Shown: positions 9,427-18,377, counted from the first letter of the stretch. The stretch is 64,000 bases of DNA from Luteolibacter sp. LG18 (GCF_036322585.1 NZ_AP024600.1:1798001-1862000), one strand, 5' to 3'. Notes: generated by a model not told the origin, from the sequence alone. Made by a program: numbers and translations.

Positions 9427-9447
9427 GTAGCTTCCCGCAGGCAAGCT
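9427..9447. repeat. Possible degenerate REP-like hairpin in M60 leader
   Basis: GTAG overlaps the start of an imperfect hairpin, GCTTCCC-GCA-GGCAAGC with one mismatch, just upstream of the M60 gene. It resembles the clearer GTAG-hairpin units at 7896-8003 in layout but not in stem sequence. Family membership is uncertain. Confidence 0.3.
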
Positions 9448-9496
9448 GCCAAAACTCCGGCCACCTCCAAAACTGACGAAACCCGTTCGGCAGGTA

Positions 9497-9538
9497 CAAA
9501 AAAAACGCCGGTCACCCCACCACGGGCGACCGGCGTTT
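9497..9538 (-). terminator. Rho-independent terminator after the DUF6209-like gene
   Basis: An 11-base-pair stem, AAACGCCGGTC (9503-9513) with GACCGGCGTTT (9528-9538), is followed on the minus strand by a run of U from the A-tract at 9498-9505. It lies 11 bases past the stop of the minus-strand gene and ends the three-gene operon. Confidence 0.88.
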
Positions 9539-9549
9539 CGGTTCAATTC

Positions 9550-10272
9550 TCAGTCCGCCAGATACCAGCGGCCCTGGTTGTCATCCGTGAACTTGCGGTC
9601 TCCGATGGTGTAGACGAGGTCGAAGGCCACCGCCGCGCCCACCGGCACCGGAATGCCTTCCGGCGGTGCCACCCAGCGCTTGCCGTCCGGGCCATCGGCG
9701 GAGACGAGAGGCGTTTCCACCCGCGGCCGTTCCTGGAAGGCCGGCAGCCGGTGTCGCGCCGTCACCGAGGTGACCTGGGGAATGGTGGTCACGTCGAAGT
9801 CCACCTTCGACTGCGCCGGGTTCTGCTGGTCTGGAGCCTTCACCACGGCTTTCACCTCGGTCACGTCGTGCAGCGAGAACCGCAGCCAGTGGTTCTGGTT
9901 GTTCTCGCTGTCCCAGTGGGTGTAGCCGTCGTCGTGGGTGCAGGAGAACCAGGCTTCGAGCTCGTCGGTGCCGGCGGGCAGCTCGAATTTGGTCTCCAGC
10001 ATGTAGCCCTGGCCGGCGGGATCCGCCAGCTCGGCGAGCGGCGCATCCTCGGGAACGGTCAGCGTGCCCTCCCAGGTCTGGCCGGAAGGATGGAAGCGGA
10101 TGTGGGCGTGGATCTCGTGGGCACCGTGCTCCGTGTCCTCGTCGGTGAGGAGGCGCAGCGGATCGTAGCGCAGCACGCAGGGTCCGGGGATGAGGTCGCC
10201 CTGAACCAACTCGTGTTCATCCTGGGTGAACGTGATCTGGGGCCGGCGGCCCTTGCTTTGGCGTGGTTTCAT
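9550..10272 (-). CDS. DUF6209-like conserved protein
   Basis: Protein of 240 residues without signal peptide or membrane segment. It has two halves: an N-terminal beta-rich part starting ITFTQDEHELVQGDL and containing the charged patch CTHDDGYTHWDSENNQNHW, and a C-terminal part ending YTIGDRKFTDDNQGRWYLAD. I recall this pattern from proteins labelled DUF6209; no activity is known to me. It starts 8 bases after the stop of the GH31 gene, so both are very probably on one transcript and the protein may act with that enzyme. Confidence 0.7.
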   Translation of the reverse strand: MKPRQSKGRRPQITFTQDEHELVQGDLIPGPCVLRYDPLRLLTDEDTEHGAHEIHAHIRFHPSGQTWEGTLTVPEDAPLAELADPAGQGYMLETKFELPAGTDELEAWFSCTHDDGYTHWDSENNQNHWLRFSLHDVTEVKAVVKAPDQQNPAQSKVDFDVTTIPQVTSVTARHRLPAFQERPRVETPLVSADGPDGKRWVAPPEGIPVPVGAAVAFDLVYTIGDRKFTDDNQGRWYLAD

Positions 10273-10280
10273 GGCGGGAT

Positions 10281-13121
10281 TCAGTAAGAGGCGACGACGG
10301 TGGTGTCGGACTTGTTGTCGAAGATCTTCACGAAGACGATGTCGATGGATTCATTCCAATACCATGCATCGGCGGCGGCGTTTTCCAGCGATTGCGCGTC
10401 GCCCACGTTGGTGAGCACGGTGCCGTCGCGGGTGACTTGGCTGGCGCTGGTGATGCTGCCGAGGATGGCCAGATAGATGAACTTCGCGCCCGGCGTGTAG
10501 GGGCCCTCGACCCGGGCGACGCGCACCTGGCGCTGCACCGAGCCGTTCACGTTCACCGTCTGCTGGTAGACGCGGGACAGGCGGTAGTCGCCGGCCTGGG
10601 CCTGCGTCGTGATGCCATCGTCCTGGTAGAGTTCGTACGCCGCCTCGTCCGTCCAGCGGTCCGGGCCGGGGTAGAAGTTGATCGTCAGCGGGTTCTCCGG
10701 GAGCTGGCCGACCCACTGCTCCAGGTTGGAGAAGGGGAGGATCGCACCGGCGCGGATGTAGATCGGCACCAGGGTCAGGTCCGCGTAGTAGTTGCTGATG
10801 TAAGTGCCGCCCGGCACCGCCGCCACGAGCGGGGCGGTGTTGTCCATGAAGGCATACCAGTCGCTGCCCGCGGGTAGGTAGACGCCGCGCACCGGCGAGG
10901 TCGGCGGGTTCGCCGTCTCGTGCTGGGTGAGGATCGGAGCCACGAGGAAGTCGCCGCCCACGAAGAACTGGTCGTTCAGGTGGCCGTAGACCCCGGCGTC
11001 CTGCGGGTCGTTCAGGAACAGCGGGCGCGCCACCGGCAGGCCGGACTTCGTCCACTGGTACATCGCGTCATACTGCACCTGCATCATGCGGTAGCGCAGC
11101 TCCACGTACTTGCGGCAATTCGTCGGTACAGGCTCGCCGTAGGCGAAGGGCTCCTGGAACTGCTTGTTGTAGCCGTCGTAGTGGTTGCGGTACCACGGCA
11201 GGAACGCGCCGAGCTGCATCCAGCGGGTGAGCAGCTCGTAGTTCGTGATGCCGCCGACGATCGAGCCGCCGACCACGCTCGACTGCGTGGTGGTGCCCGC
11301 CCCGGTGGCGAAACCGCCGATGTCGCAGCCGCTGATCGGCACACCGGACATGCCCAGGTTCAGCACCTCCGGCAGGTTGATGCTGAGGAAATCCCAGCTC
11401 GAGGCCGAGTCACCCGTCCACAGGCCGGCGTAGCGCTGCATGCCGGCGTAGCCGCCGCGGGCGATGATGAAGTTGCGGGTGTCCGGGCGCAGCGTGTTGA
11501 TGCCGTTCCAGGTGCCGTTGAGCAGGTTGTTGACGTAGGAGTTGTGGAGCTGCGCGTTCGGCAGGTAGTTCACCGTCACCGTGCCGTCCGCGGCCGTCGC
11601 TTCCTGCGCCATCATCAGGTTCTGCGGAAACGTCTTGTAGTACTGGTTCTCCGGCGGAAGGTTCGGGTCGATCGCCGGGCAGGTCATGTCCTGCCAGATC
11701 ATGTCGAGCCCGAGGTCGTCGATCAGGTGGCTGTACTGCTCGCCCCACGATTTCCGCACGGAAGCGAGGCCGAAGTCCGGGTAGTTTCCCGGCGCGGCCA
11801 GCGGCATCAGGCCGTTGCGGTTGAACTGGAGCGGCGGCGAGGGATACGGGTTGTTGCCACGGTTGTTGCCGTAGTTCACGCCACCGTCGTAGTAGTCCTG
11901 GGACTCGCCGTCCTGGTAGCGGGTGTCGTAGATGAGCGCGTTCGCGGCGATCAGGTTGTCGCGCTGGTCGTAGGGGGCTTTCACACCCTCCTGGTTCAGC
12001 GGGTTGTCCGTGATGATCGGCGTGATGTTCGTGCTCATCTTGAAGCCGATCCCGTGCAGGTCGCTGAACAGCTCCTGCGCGTTCGGGAACTTCATCTCGC
12101 TGTGGGTGAACGTCCGGTAGTTGTCCTGGAAGTCCACGTCGATGTGCAGGCCGTCGCAGGGAATGCGCGCTGCGCGGTACGAGTTCGCCGCGGCCGAGAG
12201 CTTGTAGCGGTCATAGTAACCGTACGCGCCCTGGTGCAGGCCGAAGACATAGCGCGGCGGCATCGGGCTGCGGCCGGTGAGCGTGGTGTACTGCTGGAGG
12301 ATGTCCGGCACCGCGGCACCCGCGAAGAAGTAGTAGTCGAGCTCGTTGTAGAGCGCGCCCATGTAATACTTCCCGGTCATGTCCGAGTAGTCGTTCGAGG
12401 CGATGTTCGCGTAGGTCTGCGCCGGGTTGTCCAGGAACACGCCGGTGGCGAAGCCCGCGCCGCTGAAGGCACCGGACGGGAACGGGTTGAACTCCACCAG
12501 TACCGGGATCGAGCAATACAGCGGCTCGGTCGGGTTCAGCGGGCCCGGATCGCCGAGCGAGGGGCCGTTGTAGGTGAAGTTGTCGAAGTTGAAGAACGTG
12601 TAGGTGAAGTTGTTCTTCGTGATCTGGCTGCCCGCCTTCTCACCGAGGCCGTAGTAGCCCGCGCCCGGAGGCGTGGTCTTCATCACGGCGATCACCTGCT
12701 GGTTCGGAATGTAGAGCACGCCCTGGCCGGGCGCGTCCTGGTGGATCAACTGGCCGTTGCGGAACACCTGCACCGCGAACGGCGCGAGGGCGATCTGGAT
12801 GCTCAGCGAGCCGGTCTCGATCACCAGCAGCCCGGGGTTCGCCAGGCTGTGGGTGACGTTGAGGCCGGTCAGGCCGAGATCGCGGCTGACCACCGCGGTC
12901 GAGGTCTCGGTGGCGTAGGTCGCGCCGGTGGCCGGGTTGAACCGGAGCCGGTAGGCCGTGGGCCCGAGGATCTGGATCACCAGCGAGCGCGAGCCGAAGA
13001 CGAACGTGAAGTTCTGTCCGCTCGCGTCTGCGGACCAGCTGTCGATGTTGCCGACGCTGCTCCAGCCGGAGTTGTTCGGCGTGAACCCGTTGACGGGGAC
13101 GAATGGAAAACTACTGCTCAT
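10281..13121 (-). CDS. GH31 family enzyme, probable alpha-1,4-glucan lyase
   Basis: Protein of 946 residues with no signal peptide, so probably cytoplasmic. It is a GH31 (alpha/beta)8 enzyme. The nucleophile is Asp478 in GLDMIWQDMTCPAI and the acid/base region is Asp571 in GLWTGDSASSWDF. Ordinary alpha-glucosidases have DMNE after the nucleophile; QDMT followed by PAI is what I remember of red-algal alpha-1,4-glucan lyases. Many other stretches agree with those lyases: FFNFDNFTY, HQGAYGYY, DGLHIDVDFQD, MSTNITPIIT, RNFIIARGGYAG and QFQEPFAYG. Such an enzyme would release 1,5-anhydro-D-fructose from glycogen or starch by elimination. Sequence alone does not rule out a hydrolase or transglycosylase. 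It lies 19 bases after the CxxCH gene in the same operon. Confidence 0.82.
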   Translation of the reverse strand: MSSSFPFVPVNGFTPNNSGWSSVGNIDSWSADASGQNFTFVFGSRSLVIQILGPTAYRLRFNPATGATYATETSTAVVSRDLGLTGLNVTHSLANPGLLVIETGSLSIQIALAPFAVQVFRNGQLIHQDAPGQGVLYIPNQQVIAVMKTTPPGAGYYGLGEKAGSQITKNNFTYTFFNFDNFTYNGPSLGDPGPLNPTEPLYCSIPVLVEFNPFPSGAFSGAGFATGVFLDNPAQTYANIASNDYSDMTGKYYMGALYNELDYYFFAGAAVPDILQQYTTLTGRSPMPPRYVFGLHQGAYGYYDRYKLSAAANSYRAARIPCDGLHIDVDFQDNYRTFTHSEMKFPNAQELFSDLHGIGFKMSTNITPIITDNPLNQEGVKAPYDQRDNLIAANALIYDTRYQDGESQDYYDGGVNYGNNRGNNPYPSPPLQFNRNGLMPLAAPGNYPDFGLASVRKSWGEQYSHLIDDLGLDMIWQDMTCPAIDPNLPPENQYYKTFPQNLMMAQEATAADGTVTVNYLPNAQLHNSYVNNLLNGTWNGINTLRPDTRNFIIARGGYAGMQRYAGLWTGDSASSWDFLSINLPEVLNLGMSGVPISGCDIGGFATGAGTTTQSSVVGGSIVGGITNYELLTRWMQLGAFLPWYRNHYDGYNKQFQEPFAYGEPVPTNCRKYVELRYRMMQVQYDAMYQWTKSGLPVARPLFLNDPQDAGVYGHLNDQFFVGGDFLVAPILTQHETANPPTSPVRGVYLPAGSDWYAFMDNTAPLVAAVPGGTYISNYYADLTLVPIYIRAGAILPFSNLEQWVGQLPENPLTINFYPGPDRWTDEAAYELYQDDGITTQAQAGDYRLSRVYQQTVNVNGSVQRQVRVARVEGPYTPGAKFIYLAILGSITSASQVTRDGTVLTNVGDAQSLENAAADAWYWNESIDIVFVKIFDNKSDTTVVASY

Positions 13122-13140
13122 GGATAAGGGGGATTCGGGA

Positions 13141-14916
13141 TCAGTTGGCGGGGCACACCTTCTGGGAATTGGGAATGATGTAGTCGCTGAGCTGGGTCAC
13201 ATCCGTGCCCTCGTAGGGAGCGGACTGGGCGCGCAGCTGCAGCAGCCAGCTGTAGTCGGCGTTGCCGGTCACACCGCGGCTCGCGTTCTTGCCGAACATC
13301 GGCACGCGGTAGTTCTTCCCGTCGATGGTCTGGACGAGGTACTTGCCATTGTTGTCCTTCTTGAAGCCGATGCAGGCACCAGCGGAGAAGTGGCAGCCTG
13401 CGCAGCTCTCGGTGGCGAACACGGTGGCCGGGTCGGCCAGCAGGCCCGGGGGCAGGCGGTCATCCTCGGCCAGCGGTCCAGCCGGCTGGTTCCCGTTCTG
13501 GAAGAAGGTCTCCATCGTGGTGTTCACCAGATGGACCGGCGTCACCTTGCCCGGGATCTTGAAGAGGATGGACTCCGGCGAGGACGGCAGCAGGCGGCCG
13601 TCCGGCTGGGCGGCCACGCCGTTCGGGAAGGCCGGGAACGGCGGATCCACCGGCCACTGGGTGCCGATGAGCTCATAGTACTGGAACACCGAGCCCATGC
13701 TCTTCAGCAGGCCGCGCACCTGGTCGTTCAGGTTGTTGGTGGCCTTCGGGATCTGGAGCACCATCAGCGTCTGGGTCGGATCGGTGGTCTTCGATTCATC
13801 CCAGGTGGTGTAGAGCGTCTTGCCATCGTCCTGGCCGGTGGCCGGATTATACTGCTTCACCGGGCCGGCGTTCTTCGGCGCGAGGACGTTCACCGGTTTG
13901 ACGAAGTTCTCGACGTTGAAGAAGTTCGGGCGCAGCGGCTTGCCTCTGCTGTTCCGCTCCAGGTCGTTGACGGTGGTGTTGTCCACCTGCTCGAAGGTCG
14001 CCCACGTCCACGTCGGCGAGGATTCGGTGCGCACCGAGATGTGCATGCCCACCAGGCCGAAGTCGGCCTCGAACGGCTTGCCGCTGAGCGGAATCACCCG
14101 CGCGTGGCGGATGAAGAAGCGCGAGCGGTCGTCCTTGTCGCTCATCTGCTTCCACGCCATCTTGATCTCCGTCGCGCCGCGCTTGGTCGTGCCCTGGTTG
14201 GACGGGAACTCGATCTTGTTCTTGGCGGTGAAGGCCGCCTGGCCCTCGAGGTTGTAGAGCTTGTTCTGGACGAGGTAGTCGAACTCGACCTGGTTCAGCG
14301 CCACCTGGTAGCGCACCCACTTGCCTTCCTGGTCGATCATCGGGCCGGTGAAGGCCTGGAGGCTCTCATCGAGCAGCGGCTGGTGGAGGCCGCCGGGCTT
14401 GTTCGGCTCGTCCGGGGGCATGCCCACTCCCATGCCGCTCATCCAGAAGGCACGGTTCTTCCAGCTCGCCTCCACGGCGTCCTTCCAGGTTTTCGGCGCG
14501 GCGCCGTCCTCGCGGAAAACCTCGCTGATTTCCACGAAGCGCTCCCACACGCGGGGCGCGGCGTTGTCGGCGGGGGTCTTCGCCTTGTCCGGAGCACCGT
14601 CCGGCAGCGCCGGCCAGTTCAGGGCGATGAAGGACTGCCAGGCGAAGATGTCGAACAGGCGCTGCGCCGTCGGCACGTTGTCGTCCGGGATCGTGAACGG
14701 CGGGTTCGGCTTGGCCGGGGTGTCGGAAAGCGCGCGCAGCTTCGGAATGTCCACGTCGTACGGCAGCTCCGGGCTCAGCGGCGTCGGATAGGCGGCCACC
14801 GCCGGGGTGTTTCCGGCGGCCGGGGCGTGGTATTCTTCCGGAGACGCCGCGTGAACGGCGGACAGCAACGGAGCCAGCGCGAGCAACCACGCGCGGCGTG
14901 GAATCTGGAATGTCAT
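13141..14916 (-). CDS. Secreted protein with a single CxxCH haem-type motif
   Basis: Protein of 591 residues with a signal peptide (WLLALAPLLSAVHAAS; cleavage near residue 23). A CAGCH motif at about 505-509 near the C-terminus could bind one c-type haem, with extra cysteines just after it (GACIGF) and at the end (KVCPAN). The middle 400 residues match no family I recognise; phrases such as FDIFAWQSFIALNW suggest a conserved exported protein. The ATG at 14916 gives a clean signal peptide. It is the first gene of the operon with the glucan-lyase-like GH31. How an exported redox protein would serve a cytoplasmic lyase is unclear. Confidence 0.7.
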   Translation of the reverse strand: MTFQIPRRAWLLALAPLLSAVHAASPEEYHAPAAGNTPAVAAYPTPLSPELPYDVDIPKLRALSDTPAKPNPPFTIPDDNVPTAQRLFDIFAWQSFIALNWPALPDGAPDKAKTPADNAAPRVWERFVEISEVFREDGAAPKTWKDAVEASWKNRAFWMSGMGVGMPPDEPNKPGGLHQPLLDESLQAFTGPMIDQEGKWVRYQVALNQVEFDYLVQNKLYNLEGQAAFTAKNKIEFPSNQGTTKRGATEIKMAWKQMSDKDDRSRFFIRHARVIPLSGKPFEADFGLVGMHISVRTESSPTWTWATFEQVDNTTVNDLERNSRGKPLRPNFFNVENFVKPVNVLAPKNAGPVKQYNPATGQDDGKTLYTTWDESKTTDPTQTLMVLQIPKATNNLNDQVRGLLKSMGSVFQYYELIGTQWPVDPPFPAFPNGVAAQPDGRLLPSSPESILFKIPGKVTPVHLVNTTMETFFQNGNQPAGPLAEDDRLPPGLLADPATVFATESCAGCHFSAGACIGFKKDNNGKYLVQTIDGKNYRVPMFGKNASRGVTGNADYSWLLQLRAQSAPYEGTDVTQLSDYIIPNSQKVCPAN

Positions 14917-15260
14917 GATAAGGGGTAGGGTGTGTTTTCCTAGGGAGGTCGTTGGATAAAGCGGGCGGCATGCCACGGCGAGAAAATCGGCATATCTTTT
15001 GCTTATGTTGGATGGCCGATTTTGAGGCTTTGTGATGTCCCCACGCGTTTATCCATTGAGCCGCATCCTGTTGGAAAATCGTGGCTCCGCGAGGGCGGAC
15101 GTGAAACACTAACGACACATGAGCGGCATTGTTAGATAAGTCGTTTTATCCGCCGGAGGTTTCATGCTCCTCTTCACCACGATGGCGCATTGCATGTCAT
15201 TTCCGCCACGCGGGCAGGAACCCCCGTTCCTCCCCGATCACACCCGCGCGCGCCGCCGTC
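14917..15260. other. Intergenic region of 344 bases, upstream of the GH31 operon
   Basis: No convincing gene. The inverted arms AAAATCGG (14983-14990) and CCGATTTT (15016-15023) lie 25 bases apart, about 70-110 bases upstream of the minus-strand operon's first start. They could be an operator or part of the promoter region. The rest, next to the 3' end of the propeller gene, shows nothing I can name. Confidence 0.4.
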
Positions 15261-16127
15261 TCACGGCTCCACCAGCCAGCGGCCCTTGTAGAGCTTCTCG
15301 CTCTCCATCCGGATCTTCCGGTCGGGACGCAGCAGCTCGAAGGAGTCGTTCCACCAGTTGCCTCCGGCGGCCTGGTTCAGGAAAACCCGACCGCTCTTCG
15401 GATGCACGTCGATGCATTTCACCTGCGCCCGGTCCTTCCACTCGGGATGCGGGCGGATTGCGCCTTGGTCCCGGTCGAAGAGCCAGACATGGCCGTGAGT
15501 GGTCACCACCAGATCCGCGCTCCCCGGCACCGGCCGCAGGTCGTGCCCGTCCTCGTCCGGCAGGGGAGTGCTCTTCTCCTGCACCAGCGACGGGGTCTCC
15601 GTCTCCCAGTCCTTCAGTGAGTAGGTCCGCAGCTCGGTGAACCCGAGCGCATACAGCTTCTTCCGACCCTCGTCCCACGCCAAGCCGTGGGCGGAAGGCA
15701 GCGACGTTTCCCACAGCACCTTGTCACCGCGCTTCAGGTCGAACAGCACCAGCCTGTCGCCGCCCACCGACGACGCCACCACGATGCGTCCACCCGGCAG
15801 CCCCTCGATCGAATGGGCGTTCTTGACCCGGGCCGACCACAGCGGCTTCCCGGACGGCAGCTCCAGCAGCGCGCAACCGCCCGCCGAGGACGAAACGAGC
15901 AGCCGCCTGCCGCCGTCCTGCGGCTTGCAGTCGTCGGTCGACCCGAAGGCCTTCACCAGCTCCGCCGGGATCTCCGGGTGATCCTTTGCTTTCCACGACC
16001 ACGTCTTGGCGGGCTTCTCCGCCGCAGGATCAATCATGAACACCTCGTCCCACCCGCAGAGCACGAGCTTGTCCGCGGCGAGCGCGGTCCACGGCAGGGT
16101 CAGCAGGGTGAGAAGCAGGCGTTTCAT
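15261..16127 (-). CDS. Secreted DUF6528-like beta-propeller protein
   Basis: Protein of 288 residues with a signal peptide (MKRLLLTLLTLPWTALAADK). The mature part reads as a small beta-propeller: LVLCGWDEVFMIDP, STDDCKPQDGGRRLLVSSS, KNAHSIEGLPGGRIVVAS, SAHGLAWDEGRKKLYALG. I associate this order of phrases with DUF6528, a family of unknown function. The ATG at 16127 gives the signal peptide; a longer frame upstream does not. It is divergent from dps. Confidence 0.7.
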   Translation of the reverse strand: MKRLLLTLLTLPWTALAADKLVLCGWDEVFMIDPAAEKPAKTWSWKAKDHPEIPAELVKAFGSTDDCKPQDGGRRLLVSSSAGGCALLELPSGKPLWSARVKNAHSIEGLPGGRIVVASSVGGDRLVLFDLKRGDKVLWETSLPSAHGLAWDEGRKKLYALGFTELRTYSLKDWETETPSLVQEKSTPLPDEDGHDLRPVPGSADLVVTTHGHVWLFDRDQGAIRPHPEWKDRAQVKCIDVHPKSGRVFLNQAAGGNWWNDSFELLRPDRKIRMESEKLYKGRWLVEP

Positions 16128-16183
16128 CAGGAACCGCACGGATACGCACCGGTCTTCGCCATTCGTGCAGAACGAAACGACGG

Positions 16184-16198
16184 CGTGCAGCCTGCACG
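16184..16198. promoter_or_regulatory. Inverted repeat between the propeller gene and dps
   Basis: CGTGCA (16184-16189) and TGCACG (16193-16198) form a perfect inverted repeat with a GCC spacer, within the divergent control region. A regulator site is possible, but no family can be assigned. Confidence 0.3.
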
Positions 16199-16303
16199 GA
16201 TGTCGGCTTTTGCCTTCGGGGCATTCCCTTGGAATCAAAGGCTTTTGGGCCTTCTTGCCGTTGGAATGTCCGGTGCTGGGGAATCCCCCAACCGTCCAGC
16301 ACC

Positions 16304-16795
16304 ATGAGTACCATCCTGAAGGAAACCGTGAAGATCGGCCTCTCCAAGGACGCCCGCCAGAAGGCCGCCGACGTCCTCGCCGCGATCCTCGCCAACCAGC
16401 ACGTGCTCTATCTCAAGACGCGCAATTTCCACTGGAACCTCACCGGCTTCCGCTTCCGCACCCTTCACGCCTTCTTCGAGGAGCAATACGAAGCCCTCGC
16501 CAAGGCCATCGACGAAACCGCCGAGCGCCTCCGCAGCCTGGGTGCCGTGTCGCCTGGCTCGATGGCCGAGATGCTCAAGGCCGCCACCCTCACCGAGCGC
16601 CCGGGAGCCTTGGTCGATGGCGAGGAGGCCCTCAAGGCCCTCCACACCGACCACGAAACCGTGATCCGCGACCTCCGGGAGGCCATCGATGTCCTTCAGG
16701 ACCAGTGCAACGACGTGGGCACCGCCGATTTCGTCACCGACCTCCTCCGCGCCCACGAGAAACTGGCGTGGATGCTACGAAGTTTCATGGAGTGA
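16304..16795 (+). CDS. dps: Dps family ferritin-like DNA-protecting protein
   Basis: Protein of 163 residues, the usual Dps length. Dps dodecamers oxidise and store iron with peroxide and protect DNA under oxidative or starvation stress. The ferroxidase pattern is present: His43 in NFHWNLTG, His55 in TLHAFFEE, Glu59 where many Dps proteins have Asp, Asp70 and Glu74 in AIDETAER. Spacing fits the E. coli Dps site. The ATG at 16304 follows a short CCAGCACC leader; longer frames lack family residues. Confidence 0.9.
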   Translation: MSTILKETVKIGLSKDARQKAADVLAAILANQHVLYLKTRNFHWNLTGFRFRTLHAFFEEQYEALAKAIDETAERLRSLGAVSPGSMAEMLKAATLTERPGALVDGEEALKALHTDHETVIRDLREAIDVLQDQCNDVGTADFVTDLLRAHEKLAWMLRSFME

Positions 16796-16822
16796 ATTCT
16801 TGGGGGAATGAACTCCGCGCCG

Positions 16823-16865
16823 CCGGCTTCAATATGGGTGCAAATTGCATCAATATTGAAGCCGG
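16823..16865. repeat. Perfect 13-base inverted repeat between dps and the response regulator
   Basis: CCGGCTTCAATAT (16823-16835) pairs exactly with ATATTGAAGCCGG (16853-16865). The 17-base spacer contains a smaller palindrome, TGCAA-A-TTGCA. TTTGCATTTT follows. It may be the dps terminator, since the stem is strong and the tail is T-rich though broken, or an operator for the downstream regulator about 100 bases away. The sequence does not decide. Confidence 0.7.
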
Positions 16866-16961
16866 TTTGCATTTTGCACTAGATGAATGGCCGTTTATGT
16901 TCTCCCGTCTTGAATCAACCCGTTGATTCCTAAGCACTCCTTAGGAAAAGGGGGCGCTGGC

Positions 16962-18365
16962 ATGGAGGCTGATAAAGCAACAGCAATGGACATTCTTATC
17001 GTAGATGACGAACGCTCCGTGCGCCAGGCGATCACCTTCGCCTTGGAGGCCGACGATCACTACGTCGAAACGGCGGAGGATGGAGCCGCGGCGTTGAAGC
17101 GGGTGAAGGAGGCTTCCTTCCACCTGGTGTTCCTCGATCTCCGGCTCGGAGCCGAGGACGGCATGGACGTCCTGAAGAAGATCCTGGAGATCAAGCCGGA
17201 CCAGTTGGTCGTGATGTTCACCGCCCACGCCTCCATCCAGACCGCGGTGAAGGCCACCCAGCTCGGGGCTTTCGACTTCCTCGAGAAGCCCTTCCTGCCC
17301 GAGCAGGTTCGCGCCATCCTCGTGAAGGCGGACAAGGCCCTCCGCACCCAGGGCGAGGTCCGGGAGCTGAAGCAGACCGTCGTCGCCCTGAAGAGCGAGG
17401 TGAAATCCGACCGCGTGCCGCTCACCTTCGATTCCGAGGACGAGGTCACCCGTGATGCCATCGACATCCTGTTCCGCGCCGCCGGCACGCCCGCCTCGGT
17501 GTTGATCCTCGGAGAAAGCGGCACTGGCAAGAGCGTGATCGCCCGCGAGGTCCACGAGCGCAGCCTGCTGCGTGACAAGCCGCTGGTCACGATCAGTTGC
17601 CCCAGCCTTTCGAAGGAGCTGCTGGAAAGCGAGCTCTTCGGCCACGTTCGCGGCGCCTTCACCGGCGCGGTGAAGGACAAGACCGGCAAGGTCGCCACCG
17701 CTGATGGCGGCACCCTCTTCCTCGATGAGATCGGCGAGCTACCGATGGAGATCCAGTCGAAGCTGCTGCGCCTCCTCCAGGAGCGCGAGTACGAGCGGGT
17801 GGGGGACAACAAGACCTACAAGGCCAACGTCCGCGTCATCGCCGCCACCAACCGCGACCTCAAGCAGTGCGTCGCCGACGGCACCTTCCGCGAGGATCTC
17901 TACTACCGCCTCAACGTCATCGCGGTGACCATCCCGCCGCTGCGCGAGCGCAAGCGCGACCTCAAGCAGTTCACGAAACGCTACCTCGATCACTTCGCCA
18001 GCCAGATCGGCCGCGCCTTCGATGGCATCGATGGCTCCGGCTGGGACGCGATCCTGCGCCACGGTTGGCCGGGCAACCTCCGCGAACTCCGCAATGCCAT
18101 CGAGCGCGCCGTCATCCTGGCGCGCGGCAAGACCATCACCGCCGCCGACCTGCCGGCTCCGACCCTCGTCACCGGGGCCAACGGCTCCGCCAATGGGGCG
18201 GGCGAGGGCGTGAAGGTCGGCGACCAGGTGAAGCTCGACGAGCTCGAGGCCGCCCACATCCGCAGCGTGCTGACTTGGGCCCCCAGCCTCCAGGAAGCGG
18301 CCGAGATCCTCGGCATTGACAAGGCCACCCTCTACCGCAAACGCAAGCGGCTGGATCTCGATTGA
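16962..18365 (+). CDS. Sigma-54-dependent NtrC-type response regulator (AlgB-like)
   Basis: Response regulator of 467 residues. The receiver domain has the phosphorylation site Asp59 in LVFLDLRLG. The AAA+ domain has Walker A GESGTGKS at about 184-191 and the sigma-54 contact loop GAFTGA at about 231-236, so it should activate sigma-54 promoters. A Fis-type helix-turn-helix (AAEILGIDKATLYRKRKR) ends the protein. The ATG at 16962 follows GGAAAAGGGGG; a later ATG at 16986 is the alternative. The partner kinase gene starts 12 bases downstream, as in the algB-kinB pair of Pseudomonas. Confidence 0.9.
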   Translation: MEADKATAMDILIVDDERSVRQAITFALEADDHYVETAEDGAAALKRVKEASFHLVFLDLRLGAEDGMDVLKKILEIKPDQLVVMFTAHASIQTAVKATQLGAFDFLEKPFLPEQVRAILVKADKALRTQGEVRELKQTVVALKSEVKSDRVPLTFDSEDEVTRDAIDILFRAAGTPASVLILGESGTGKSVIAREVHERSLLRDKPLVTISCPSLSKELLESELFGHVRGAFTGAVKDKTGKVATADGGTLFLDEIGELPMEIQSKLLRLLQEREYERVGDNKTYKANVRVIAATNRDLKQCVADGTFREDLYYRLNVIAVTIPPLRERKRDLKQFTKRYLDHFASQIGRAFDGIDGSGWDAILRHGWPGNLRELRNAIERAVILARGKTITAADLPAPTLVTGANGSANGAGEGVKVGDQVKLDELEAAHIRSVLTWAPSLQEAAEILGIDKATLYRKRKRLDLD

Positions 18366-18377
18366 TTTCCGCTCCTG

